Of a stretch of 64,000 nucleotides of DNA, positions 46,711-59,014 are shown piece by piece. Below the pieces are notes generated by a model. It saw only the letters and a list, made by a program, of their open reading frames with translations, ran no database searches and was not told the DNA's origin. The stretch comes from Carnegiea gigantea (Eukaryota > Streptophyta > Magnoliopsida > Caryophyllales > Cactaceae): assembly GCA_029747015.1 (NCBI GenBank), contig JAKOGI010000123.1, forward strand, positions 248,001 to 312,000. Reading direction: 5' to 3'. Each line of letters opens with the position of its first letter. Position 1 is the stretch's first letter. Both the position numbers and the translations under genes were made by a program.

Positions 46711-49700
46711 ATGGAAGATATTGGGCTGGTTAAGCAAGGGTGGCAATGGCTGATTTCTCAGAAGCAGGGGTTTTTTCAGGCTCGTACAGCGTTGAACTGG
46801 GTGGTAGATAGGGTTTGGATGGGGATTGAGATGCACTGGCCAACAGCGTGTAATGGGTTCAAGAATTTTGGGAGGTTGTTGTTACTGCTGCTGTTGTATT
46901 GGAAAGATTGTTTCTTTAGGGGTTTTAGATCCTTGGTTCGGTTGCAATCGGCTGCATTGCTTGTTATTATGTGGAGCTGTTTTTTGAGCTTGACCTCAAT
47001 TTCCTGCCTCGTTTATGTCTTGACTAGCGTGGTAAGTTTTCAATTGGGTCCTTCCTGTAGTTCAATCTTGCTGTTTTTGTGAATTTTTGTGACAATTGGT
47101 TGGATAGGGACTGCGTGATTATTGTTGCTAATCTGTTGTTAGGTGCGAGAAATAGTTGTACTTCAGTTTGAAAGCTAAGAAGTGAGCAATTGAAGTCTTG
47201 CATGAGCTAATTCATCTTTTGGTCCACTGAGGAGCTTGTTGTACTCTCCACTTTGTGTTTTGTTCTGTTGCCGCGCTGTTAGTGTTATAGGGGGTATTTT
47301 GCTGAACTGTTGATGACAAATCTGTTGTACGGTACGGGAACTTGTTTGAACCTTTTGGGTGTTGAGTGAAATTACATTAACCAATGGAAATTTTGGAACA
47401 CATGGGCTGATGTAGACCTAAACATTTGTCTTATGCTCGGTTGCTTGATTTAAACAAAGGTCAAGTGCTCGTGTTCGACATTGAACCCATTGGAGTGCAT
47501 TTTATTTGTCTGTCCTTTATTAATGCCTAGCTGGCAAAATATTGCCAATTTTTTATTAAGGTACTGGCTTGTGCTTCATCAATATTGCTTTTCTATTGAC
47601 TTCATAGGAGGAAGAAAATTGTTCAGGGTGGATGAAAGAAGTGTTATGATGAAGAAATTTCTATGCTTTTGCATCTCTATCTTTTGTTTGCTATGTGTTC
47701 CATGTCACTGGTGTGACAGAGCAAAGTCTCTATGCCATTTCTAAATGTAGGTGATATGTCCAGAGTAGTTCATCGATTGTGTTGCTTGGAGGTCACACCT
47801 ATTTATACGTCAAGATCGTTTTTTGTGCTGGACACATTGTGATTTAACCAATGTGCATATGTTGCGACATCACCTTTTGCGAGTTCTGTGTGGTATCCGT
47901 CATTTCACAAGTCACAAAACTACCCCCCAATCTCTTAGGAATTAATCTTTTTTAGTGGTTTTTATTTTAGTTGTCTAATACTGCACCTAAATGTCTAATA
48001 CTTAAGAGACATGGGTGTATTTTGTGTTCGACTTTCAGATGAAGAACTTATAGTGGCTAAAACAGGTAGTAATCGTGCAAAAGGTTATTTGGGTTTTAAT
48101 CATAGACGGCATTGGAGGAGAAGTGTCGATGCTATAGTTAGATCTGTACACTAGGCAGCCTGTATTAAAGCAAATGCTTATGTAGTTAACTGGAATGAGC
48201 TAGTTCTACACAGGTGATGTATATGGTACTCCTTTTTGAGAAAGTAATGTTAATTATTTGCCTCCCCCCCCCCCCCAAAAAAAAAAAAATCATATGTCAC
48301 CCTCAGAGGTGGATCATCGCCCTTGGCGGCTACGTGGTACTGTATAGATATTCTTATTTTTTGTTGATTCATTCTGGTGGAAATGGCAATATTGATCTGG
48401 TGTCTACTGGCTGCTGGCCCTAAAAAGGAAGTGATTTTTGCTCCCCCCCCCCCCAAACACTAAAAAGTAGAATGCTGTAGTGGATACCTGATTAACATTG
48501 GGGTGACTTGGCAGCTATTGACATCTGATAGAGTTGTAGGGGGCCATATTTCGAATATAGTGCTTAGTGTTTTTTATGAGGGGTTTTTGGACAGTATGGA
48601 TGGTTTAAATATTACTGTAAATTTGAGATATTTGTACTTCAAAAGTTTGTAGAGAAGCCGTATAGGAAAGTTCTCTCTAAGTTCTAATGTTGCTTTTTTT
48701 TGTTTTCAAAGTATTCCCAGTCTTTTCATAGTTCTCATTCCATTGTTATGCTTTTTTAAAAATTTTCGTATTTGGTGCCCACTGCTAAACCTAGCCTTCT
48801 TTGTATGTATTGAATGGCTATGTGGATCATAAAAGATAGAATAGAATGATAGCTGATGCTTTTGTTTGGGTTTTTTTTTTTTTTTTTGGGGTGGGTGGGG
48901 GGAGGAAGGGTCTTGCTTCCATGTTTGTAAGATGAGTGAGCCCCTCTGACTTGCTCTCAAATGCTTTCCCTAGAAATTTCATGTACGTCTTTCTTTGTGA
49001 AGTATACTTTGGTGTCAATTCTTTATCTTCTTTGCTTCTCTTCTATTAGTATTTTTCTCATTCGTTTGTTTCATAGTGGTTAGATACTGAGATTGCTGCC
49101 ACACCCCCCCCCCAAAAAAAAATTTGAAACTAACGCAATCAAAGTTGTGAATTGATTATTTCAGGCAGCTGCTGGAGTTGCTGTTCAATATTTGGGCTAC
49201 ACACCTGGACTTTTTATTGTAGGACTATTTGCCATTTTAATTTTATGGATGTATGCCAACTTCTGGATTACAGGAGCACTGTTCATTGTAGGAGGTACAG
49301 CCTGGTTTCTTTCACGTAGATTTTGCTGTGAAATATGAAAGAAGGCTGGAGTTGGTTGTTGGCTGGACCTTTGATGGGTCTCTCTCCTCTTCTTCGTTTG
49401 TAAATCAGTGTGCTTGCTGATTCGTTTCTTTGTTTCTTGTTTCTGAGTTTCTTTTTCTGTTTATCAAAAACTTATTATATGTAGGGAATCCATCATAGAT
49501 TAGGGCGATTCTAGATATTGAAAGTAACTGCAGTTCGCTGCCATCATGGGCTAATGCTTTGTTACCATGATTGGCATTGTGTTGGTGTTTTGGACTCGTG
49601 GCTTATTTCAAATTACAGTAGGGGTGGCACTGTTTGTCATTGTGCAGTTTGCTAGGAGTATTATTCTTCCTTGAGGTTCTTGCTCGCTTTTTTTTTTTTT

Positions 49701-52700
49701 CCCTGGGAAAAGGAAATCGAAAAGACTCGGTTCTATGTATGGGTTATTAGATTATGTGGATCCTTCTGATAATTTCAATCCTTAAAACGTATTTCCTACA
49801 AAATATGGGGCCTTTCAGGTGAGAATCTAATTGAATGGCCAGGACTAGGAATCGGCTTCAATGGTATATGGGTTGCAGAGAAAGTGTCTCCCATAGTCGA
49901 ATGAATCCTATTAGTATTTCAACTATTACACCCAAAATTATTAGTAACAGCGCGTAACCATATCTGGGAAATCTGAGCACCTTATATTTCTGGTGCTGGT
50001 TCCTGTTGCTAGCTAAATTTGCTGATATGTTTTCCTGATGGCTGCTGAATTTTGACAGTTGTATTGCAGGTTATTTGTTTTCTCTAAATCATGCACGATT
50101 GGTGGTTTTGATGGCAACTGTTTATTCTCTCTACTGTGCAAAAGTTCGAGTAGGATGGGTTGGAGCTATTCTTTCTATTAACCTCGCCTTCTTGTCCAAC
50201 GATGCATTTAACCATATGCTGCAGTGGTGTGACAAGCTAAATGAGAGCACACGTTTTGAGGAGCATAAAGCATCAGAAGCATTTACAGAAGACAACTTCT
50301 CAGGAGAGTGTGAATTTTCTATGCCTTCCGATGAATCTGAAGAGCAATTGTCGTCAACCTCATCCAGTAGGAAAACAACAAAGACATCATCAAAAAGTAG
50401 CAGTGCTACTACTAGTACTGCCAGCGCTGGCAGTGGCAATGGCAGTGGCGCTGGCACTGGTGCTCGTGCTTGTGGTGCCCCTCCTACAATCATTACCTCT
50501 GTCCTAAAAAATCAGAAGGAAGCTTCTCCTAGTCAAGTGGTCAGAGAAGACAAAAATTCATTAATCGAAATGAGAAGGATACTGAGCAGTGCTGACCACT
50601 ATGAAGCTCTTGGATTTTCATGTCACAAGAAGATTGATGCTGCCATACTTAAGAAAGAGTATCGAAAGAAGGTAAACAATATAATGAAGCTGGTTTTTGT
50701 TCAATTTGATGTTGTCCTCTGAATGAAATGGATACCTTGAACTATTGGAGTTTTAGGAAGTGCCTGTACTTTGTTTATGTTTCACTTAACTGCCATTAGC
50801 TTATGCGTTGTTTGGTTGAATGTAATGTAATGCAATCAACCTTGTAATGTAATCACGATTACATAGTTCGTGGTGATTATAATCACAAGATAGTTATTAT
50901 TTGTAATACTTACAACCGAACAAGATAATGGAAACACAATTATAAATTAAGATATTGGTAACACAATTGCAAGGTTATTTGTATCCAACCAAACATTGCC
51001 TTAATAGAGGTAGTCAGATCCTAATAAAATTTTCCATTGGCTGGTTATCTTAGCTTGTCTTCATATACTCTGGTTTTCATTCATGCCCTCATTCTGAACA
51101 AATTAGCGAACTTTATACGTATTGTGCTCCCTCAGTCCAGTGGCTATATTGCAAGTCTGCAATTTGTGTCTCCTCTGAGGGCTAGATTTGCAATCTGTGT
51201 TGAAGATTTTGATGCATTGAGATTGGAGTGCGAGAAGTGCATTTGGGTGTTAGATGGAAGAGAAGATGATCCTGAAGTGCTTGAAGGGCTTAGCTAGCTA
51301 TTTTGATACTCCTCAGTTCTGGACTCCTGACGGCAAGAACAATGTGTTTCAATGCTCTCCTGATCTTAAAGACTGGATGTGCTAGAACTTTTAGGCGGTT
51401 AGGCCCATAGCCAGTTTCTCATTATTGTTATATTGTGTAGTATTTATTGTGATGCATTTCGCTTGCCGGAGGGGCTTTCTGACATTGCAATCAGTGATGG
51501 GGTTCTGTTGGAGGAACCATGAGCACCTACTCAATATATTCCTTTTGAGAGCTGGATGAGGGTGCTCTTGCTAACATGCTTCCTTTCCCCTCCTGGTCTC
51601 CTCAATTAGTAGTGTCACCCTTTGCGTGGCCGTTGAGGAAGGAATGGAAAGGTACATGTATGCCTATATCACTATATTGTCCTTGAATGAATCTATTTCA
51701 TTGTCTGATTGGAAATTTTCTTTGCAAAAACTGTCTTATAAAGGATCAACCTTTTGCCTTGAGGAGCCTGTCCGACCATAAAAAAATATGGGGCTTGGAC
51801 TATCCCTTTAATCCTCGATACATTCAATGTCTGCCAAACTGAGGAGTTCAAGGACCTGATAGGAGCCGGGTTGGGATTCGGCATATCATATATAATGACC
51901 CAAATACCTGAGGTTGGGGGGGGGGGGGGAGGTGGAATAAGCACAATGAGTAGACTTTGGGTTTTGGTCAGTCATATAAAGTGCTGACTGTAGTGGATAC
52001 GCTAGTTTACCCTATTCATGCTTCTTCTCCAACTAAGGCTCTCACCATAAGCCACTTCTTAGCCTCCAGATCTCTCTATCTGTAATCCTTGCTGTGTTCT
52101 GGTCATATCATCGCCCATTCTAGTTGTCCTTTACTCTTTCCTGGCCGATGATTGTGACCTGCCACTCTTCTCACCTTCTTGTGGTTCTATACGTCTTTCT
52201 TGACTTCATTTCACAGAAAATTTGGTCAATGTCCTTCCCCCCCCCCCCCCTCCCTTTCCCCTGAGGAGAGGGTCATTGAGGCTAAAAAGATGGAGTGGGT
52301 AAAGTAGTAAGACAGAGAAGGAGACATAAGACAGAGAAGGCAGTAGAGGAGTGGCTTTTGAAGTAGAATAAAAAGTGAAAATGAGGAAGAATAAACATAG
52401 ATGAGAGCAATTTCTATCTCCTTATAGTTACCATACTTACAAACTTACCATTACCATCTCTCTTTTGGTCAGTTTCATATCTACAGCGACCCCTACTTAT
52501 CTTAATGGGATTGAGTTTCTGCTTTCTACTGTTTGCATCTCGAAGTTCGTGAAATGTGGGCATTTTAGTCAATCATCAGCTTCTAAGTTCACGTAGGCTG
52601 AATATATACTTGTGCATTGGACCAATTATTCTTTACTGTTAAGAAATAAAAGAAATTGGTCAAGGTAGAAATGAAGTCAAGCGATAAAAAGTAGCTGCTA

Positions 52701-55700
52701 AAAGTAGCTGTCACCCGTGTCTTTGTGACCATTGCTAGGAGAGAGGCTCAGTGTCCTAAGCTTTTTTAGTTGGCAGTCGGCTACATGGATATTTACTTAT
52801 GTCTGACATGATGTACCCAAGTCCCAGCAGCACAGCTGTGAGTGTTTTTTGGGTTGGGGGGGGGGGGGAGCAGGTTGAAATGGCAATAGTGGATGAAGCT
52901 GAATGTGTCTGCATGTGCTGATGTAATGTGCTACATAATGAAACAATTTCCCTGTACTGATTAATATGATCTAGCTGTTCTGTATGGTCTTGGTATGTTC
53001 CACGTTATGTGCCGCTTGTTTTGCACCGCGGTTTGGTTTTCAGTGCTTGTGTAAGCTTTCTGCATCTGACGCTATAATCTATTGGAGAATGAAGCAATTT
53101 CCTCACTAGATTGATCTCATCTAGCTGTTCTACATGTCTTTTGTATGTTGCAGCTTGTTTTGCGATGCACCTTTAGTTTCATTGTTTGTGTACGTAGGCC
53201 TGATGAAGTAGGATGACTGTGCTGTAACATCTTTGTAATATGTATTCAGTTTATATGTCTGCTCTGATTTGGATTTGCCTTATGCAGTATCTGTTCCGTT
53301 GCATAAAACATAACAGAAATGGATGAAGTTGCACAGCCTGCATTGTCTAGTGTGCATGTTTCCTTCTGTGCAATCTCTTTTTGTGTTGCATTCTATGTGC
53401 TTGTTTCATTTATTTCTGTAAAGCAGACATCCCCCCCCCCCCAGCTTATTGATACCTTTTTTTTGGGACTTTCTTCTGTTGAACAGGCGATGCTCGTTCA
53501 TCCAGATAAAAATATGGGAAGTCCATTGGCCAGTGAATCATTTAAGAAACTCCAATGTGCCTATGAGGTAAATTGTATGCTTGTCATGCTTGACTGTGCA
53601 TTCCATCAATTTTCTTTTGTTCTTGCAGTTTTTTCAGTCAAAATTTGTGCAACTAGAAGTTCTGTTGTATTAGAAAAGAAGAAACTATTTCTGTTTGCTG
53701 TTCTGTAGCTTACCTTTGTAACTTACCTTTGCATTGGTCTTGAAGGTCCTTTCTGATTCTACTAAGAAAAGAGATTATGATGAGCACCTGAGGAAGGAGT
53801 TACAGAAGAATATCACCCAGAAGTCTCCAAGCACTTCAGCCCAGGTTATTGTTTTGTATTTTTAGAATTTCTATGTATGTACCGTCTGGCAGATTTGTGG
53901 TGAATAACGTGTTATGTGTTTATGCCGCCACCCTGAATGCTTTTATAATTGTTTTCTTTCATTCTTTGCAAAGGAAAGGTATGCTTTCCAGGACTTTCTT
54001 GGCTGCAAGAACATTTCAGGAATGTTTTAGGAAGAAGAGAGAGCTTAAGCAGTCATTAGGCTCGGGCAAGTAGGATATGTAGAAGCGTAGCCATATGTGT
54101 ATAGTTAAACACATGGACTGGAGGTCTGGAGCTAGTTGATACAAGAGAGGGTCCTCTGCAAACATCACATTCCGACTTGGTTCTCATTTGCTTTTCACTT
54201 GCTAAGAGTTGAGGTGGCACAAATCTTGATCTGCCTCTCGAGCTGTGGGACCACATTAAGCTGTAGTTCCCGTTATTGATGAGTATCATTCATGGGGGAT
54301 ATATCACAGAGTGATCATAGGGTGTGATCTCTCTCCTTGCTTTTGGCCGTACGATACATGGTTAAGACCTGTACTGGAGGCTGGTGTTCATCCTGGCGAA
54401 CTTGACGATAGAATATAGGTTTTCCATCCATCCGTTTGGAATTTGCTCCGTATCCATGGATGGAATCTGTAATCATCCTTTGTCCTTGTAGTCATTTGCT
54501 GTACACAATGGTCCTTGCTTTCCCTTCTGGGTAGACCTCCTCTATTGTTGAAGTAACTTTGAGTCTCACATAAGAACTCTGCTCTGATGGTCTGAGGAAC
54601 TAGCAATCTCAATCCATCAATAATAAAAGAGATTACTTTGTGGCATGATGTATGTCTTTACACCAATTACCTACATCTTAGCCTTCTTCTGGTACAGTTG
54701 TCGCAGCGAGTTCATCGAGGGCCTATTTGCTGATCTCTGGTGACCTAACATGACTTTTCTCCTTTAGCTGGCTTGGGACTAGTGGCAGCTAAAGAAGAAC
54801 TAGGAAAAGTGAATGGACTGCATGCACAACCAAACTTCACACATCATTTGGCTTGGAAAGCAATACTCCTAATCTTGTGGAAAGATGCTGTCTGTGTGGT
54901 AGGCTGAATTGATCAACTAAAGCTCTAAGTTTACTCGAGGCTTGTCATCTAACATTAGAGAGATAAGATGTCCTAGATATGGAAGTGTGGACTAATACCT
55001 GCAGAAAATCATGAAGAGAGTTATGAAAAGATTGAAATAAGAAATAAGATGTGTTCTCCTGATAAAACGCTAAGTTCCCTTTTAACATATAGTTCTTTTG
55101 CTCATTCGGTTTACTGCATATGTAGAGAGAATGTTCTTGTTACATGTCAGAAATTCTGATAGTGGCTTCTGATCAGTGATCACCAAGCTCCTTGGACTTG
55201 GAGTAAACCATTTATAGTTTGTTGAGGCTATGATTATCTGTATGACTGTCTCAGTTGCCCCCCCCCCCCCCCCCACAAAACAAAAAAGCAGGACGCACGT
55301 GAGTATTTCTCAGAGGAGTCTAGGCGGATACAATGCACAAAGTGTGGCCACTCACACATATGGGTTTGTACGAACCGGTCTAAGGCCAAGGCCAGATGGT
55401 GCCAGGTGAGCAATTTGTAAATTGCCGTGCTTGTGTGGCTTCCTTCATGGTTTCTTGCAGAACCCGAAAGGGGTAAATTTTTGACTGCATAATTCCTTAC
55501 AAATGAGAATATTTTTTCATCCCAGGATTGCTGTCAATATCATCAAGCTAAGGATGGAGATGGTTGGGTTGAATACAAGGGGTCACTGGTCTTTGGTGGG
55601 CCTCAAAAGGTATGATTTAGTTGGGAATAACTGCCGAAGGATATCCCAACTCTCCTACTTTGTTTTTTGTTGAAGGCTTAAAGCAGATGCTTTAATGTGT

Positions 55701-57411
55701 TTGTCTTTAAACTTTGAGACACTTCTTTGATTTGAGCTACCTGAAGGAAGCCGTCAAAGCTACTTGGCTTTCCATTTGCGTAATCTTGGTATAGTTCGAA
55801 TTCCTGTTCGATGAAATTGAATGCCGAATACCCGACTTAATTAACCTGGGATGAAATCAAATGCCTTACTCAACTATCCCTGAGTCTTTATTTGTATGCG
55901 AAGCAGTGAACTGGTTGACACATTTCCGCTTATGGTCCCTGGGGTCTCGTGGAAATTAAATTTGTCTCTGCTTTCACAATTGAGATCGGGTACATCATCA
56001 CCCATACCATGCCTTAGGTTGGAGCTTCATGAGAGGCGTTTCAGAGCTTGGTGTATTTCTTCTGGAATGGAAGCTCCATGCTTCATTGAGTTTCTGTTAG
56101 CAGTGTGTCTGAGCAGTTGAAAATGTAGTGCATCTTCTTGGTCGTTTCTTCTTCCATGACTTTTCCAGCTCTTGAACTGGCAAACGCCGTTTTCTTTACT
56201 GTTTTGGCACAAGCCTGATAAAACACAGTCCGTTTCTTCTTGCTGGGAGTGCCTCCGCTTTCTTTTGTACGTGGCGTGACTCGGGGACTTCTTTTAAATC
56301 TTACCCATCTGGAATACCTCTATCTTTATTCGGTAAGCTATTGGCTTCTCATCCCAATCCATCGAGGACCCATGTACCCCTCGTCAATTTCTATAAGAGC
56401 ACATCAAAGAATGTTTTCCATTGGCTTGATGTTTTATACCTCTGGGATATTTACCTAATATCCTATAGTTTAGTTGAGCATGTTGGAGAAAATTTAATGT
56501 GATTTCTAGGTTAGAAAAATTTATGCTGCGTCATTGATTCTGCTTAATGGTATTTGTGTTATCAGATGGAAATTCCACGGGCCTTTGTATGTGCTGAAAG
56601 CAAGATCTTTGATGTGTCAGAATGGGCTATCTGCCAGGTGAGATTACCCGTGTGAAAATTGCTGAACTCTGTTCAGTTCCATTTATGATTTGCATATACT
56701 AGTATAGACTGTATGGTACAATATCTGCCAGGTAAAGATGAAGTCAGTTGAACTAATTTGATCTATTTGAATAATTCTCGGGACTTTTGTAGCAGCACTA
56801 ATTGTCAGTGGGCTGCTCAGGTCAGGCAGATACCACGAATGACCCCTTGTCAAATCGTCAAGGTGAGCCTGTTCAACAGCTGGGCTCACACCAGCCCAGC
56901 AATGATGGGAGCCATTAATGGTCTAAGGCCATGACGTGTACCAGGCACCGCTGGTATTAATGGTTCTTGGGCAGTCGGGCCCTCCTACTATTATTTGTGG
57001 TTGTTATTGCCCAAATTCATGATACTATTGTATGAGATAGTTAATGGCATCCTTGTAACTAATCTGAGTTTATGGCCATGGCTATGATAATGTGAGGTGC
57101 TTCAGATAATTTAATGAGATGGAAATTTGTGACAGGGAATGGCTTGTAGACCCAACACTCATCGCCCAAGCTTCCATGTAAACATGGTTGGTTTGGAAAA
57201 GACACCACGTTCAAACTCGAGCAGATTCCCATGGGGTTTGGATGCAGAAATGACGGATGAAGAGGATGAAGAATTCGAGTTGTGGCTTCAACAGGCTCTG
57301 GCCTCAGGTCTCTTTACTGAGACCTCAAAGCGCCGAAAGAGCTGGAGTCCTTTCAAGTTGCATCAAAAGAAAGGAAAGAACCAATGGCGTAGATCATCAG
57401 GATTTACTTGA
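46711..57411 (+). CDS. Membrane J-domain protein of the DNAJC14/Jiv type, 9 exons
   Basis: Hsp40 co-chaperone that should recruit and stimulate Hsp70, probably at the endoplasmic reticulum membrane. Exons: 46711-47031, 49165-49294, 50070-50671, 53487-53567, 53746-53844, 55292-55405, 55526-55609, 56566-56637 and 57136-57411, giving 592 residues with matching phases. Residues about 58-215 hold several hydrophobic spans (RLLLLLLLYW, AALLVIMW, GLFIVGLFAILILW, LVVLMATVYSLY). A Ser/Thr/Gly-rich linker follows (about 248-300). The J domain begins at DHYEALGF and has its HPD at 356-358. Next comes a Jiv90-type zinc-binding segment with CTKC (426-429), a Trp-Cys-Gln and DCC (447-452). The C-terminal tail is basic and ends GKNQWRRSSGFT. 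This order matches animal DNAJC14 and its plant relatives. The start is the first ATG in a strong open frame. Introns are rich in C/G runs and contain a MITE and a tandem duplication. Clients are unknown. Confidence 0.9.
48264..48289. repeat. C13-A13 homopolymer junction in J-protein intron 1
   Basis: Thirteen C followed directly by thirteen A. Two further C runs lie in the same intron (48443-48454, 49104-49113, the latter again followed by A). The last ends about 50 bp before exon 2. Confidence 0.9.
50804..51000. mobile_element. 197-bp Tourist-like MITE in J-protein intron 3
   Basis: The left end TGCGTTGTTTGGTTG and the complement of the right end, GGCAATGTTTGGTTGG, are inverted repeats. 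TTA duplications flank it (50801-50803 and 51001-51003). The interior carries TAATGTAATG and AATCACRATTA-type palindromic words. No coding capacity. Confidence 0.7.
52912..53212. repeat. Diverged tandem duplication of about 145 bp
   Basis: Two neighbouring copies share AATGAARCAATTTCC, TGATCT(C)ATCTAGCTGTTCT, TATGTT, GCTTGTTTTGC and a final CTGA(C/T)G. The first is about 52912-53068 and the second about 53069-53212. The copies have several substitutions and small indels. They lie in J-protein intron 3, 270 bp upstream of exon 4. Confidence 0.7.
55258..55274. repeat. C17 run next to the exon 6 acceptor of the J-protein gene
   Basis: Seventeen C end 17 bp before the AG that opens exon 6 (55292). 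A further C12 run at 53431-53442 lies 44 bp before exon 4. Here the C-run takes the place of the usual T-rich polypyrimidine tract. Confidence 0.85.
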
Positions 57412-59014
57412 TGTGGATATGCAGCTGGGTTTTGATCACCTATCAGTATGCTCTTTGTTAATCAACAAAATGGTTGAGAGCCAAATTTTTGATTATCTGG
57501 GGGCCATCAGAGTTCCTTGATTATAGCAAAATGTGATGGGCCAAGGATGCTCTGAGGCATGAACGGTTGAAGGTTAAACGCTGCAGTTTGGCCATCTCAC
57601 GGTGTAAATATGAATGTAGTTCTCGTTGCAGCTTTGCTGTCTCAGAAAATGTATGTTGAGTGGGATGGTCAAGATTGAGATATGTGCAACATGAGAGTGA
57701 TCAGTGGCTCGCCCTTTGCGGTTTCTGTCTTAATGTACATTATTCACATAGTACAAGTTGCTGTACTTTCGCCCCCCCCCCCCACCCCCCCAAAAAAAAG
57801 AAAAAGAAAAAAGCTGTTGCACCAGTTGTAATAAACTAAAAACATGAAAAAGAAATGAAGGTTGGCATTATTGTAAGCTTTTAGTCTTGCATCATGAGTT
57901 TTGGGTTTGGTTTGAACTTTTGTTATACGTGATGCCTTGATGCTGGGGAAAGAGTTGTTTATTAACAATTTAAGTGAGTTTTCTTGTTGAGAGCAATTGG
58001 CTGATTTAATATCTAATTTGCATATATGATAGTTTAGCATTTCTAAATAGCCTTATGTCTCTTCTCTTGATGGATGGTAGTATTTACTACCTTTTGCTTC
58101 TAAGCGCCAATCGATCTGCATTCGTCTTTCCAATGTGAAGCCAATTTTGTTTGAAAGTGAAGTACGTTCCTTTTCATCTGACCATTGTGCTATTACATGA
58201 GCATGATAACCCCGTTAGTATTTACTAAGGTCTTATTTTCTTCGATTTTTTTTGTAAAGAATAAGTTCAGATAAGTTCAATTCAGAAGAAGTTTAGTAAA
58301 TAAATCCATAATAAGTTTAGCAAATAAGTTCAGTTCAAAATAGCAAATAAGTTTAAAAATTTGTTCTTAATAAATTTAGAATAAGTTTAGTTCGGGATAA
58401 GTTTAACAAATAAGTTCAGTAAATAAGTTTAGAATAAGTTCAGAATAGTTCAGCAAATAAGTTCAGATAAGTTCAGATAAATTCAGTTCCGAATTAATTC
58501 TGGCAAATTAAGTCGAAGAGAATAGGACCCGACTCCTGAGTAATGTAGCTGATATACAAAATTGCTTGTACCATACATCGGGTTTCCCTAGTAATAAGCA
58601 CGTGTTTGATCAATCCAGTTTGAAGGGGGGAGGGGGTATCCTATTGACATTGTATAATAAAGTATACAGCTAAGCCGGATATGGTGTTCTTGTCTCCTGA
58701 AAGAGAATACAATAGCTCCATGCTTGAATCTGTGTTATTGAGATCACCTAAAAGCACCAGCTGCAAGAATCCAGGAGGAAGCCAGATATATCATGCAATC
58801 TCACAGATGAATAACATCATCTTTGAGAAATTGGGGCATTTCCATGTTCCAAGCGAACTAACCAGAAGGACACCAGGACACGGTATATCAGCATCTCTTC
58901 TCCATTTTACCACCAAAGGACGCAAAATTTGTGAGTGTATGACTCAAAAATGGTGCAGAACTTGGCCTCAGGTAGCTTTAGATAACTCCCAAAATTAAAG
59001 TGTTGACTGTTGAG
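57412..59014. other. Intergenic region between convergent J-protein and PrmC genes
   Basis: Contains both 3' flanks, a C-rich/A-rich junction at about 57772-57799 and a MITE-like tandem array at 58229-58529. An open frame at 58681-58998 has no recognisable motif and probably lies in the PrmC 3' region. Confidence 0.5.
58229..58529. mobile_element. MITE-like element built on AATAAGTTCAG units
   Basis: About 20 imperfect copies of AATAAGTTCAG / AGATAAGTTCAG fill the interior. The left end GGTCTTATTTTCTTCGA matches the complement of the right end, GGTCCTATTCTCTTCGAC. These ends resemble the TTCTTTTCG-containing ends of the element at 1949-2907. The flanking 3-bp duplication could not be fixed (TAA on the left and CGA on the right do not match). 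Confidence 0.5.

Noticed and set aside
50131..50493. 120-codon minus-strand open frame
   Set aside because: It is the shadow of J-protein exon 3, including its Ser/Thr/Gly linker.
51037..51297. Possible exon ending EDDPEVLEGLS in J-protein intron 3
   Set aside because: It looks mildly coding-like but has no matching splice phase with exons 3 and 4, which join directly to complete the J domain.
53849..54073. Open frame in the J-protein intron as a normal exon
   Set aside because: Exon 5 joins in frame to the Jiv90 exon at 55292, so this frame is not needed for the main product. It is kept only as a possible alternative end in the findings.
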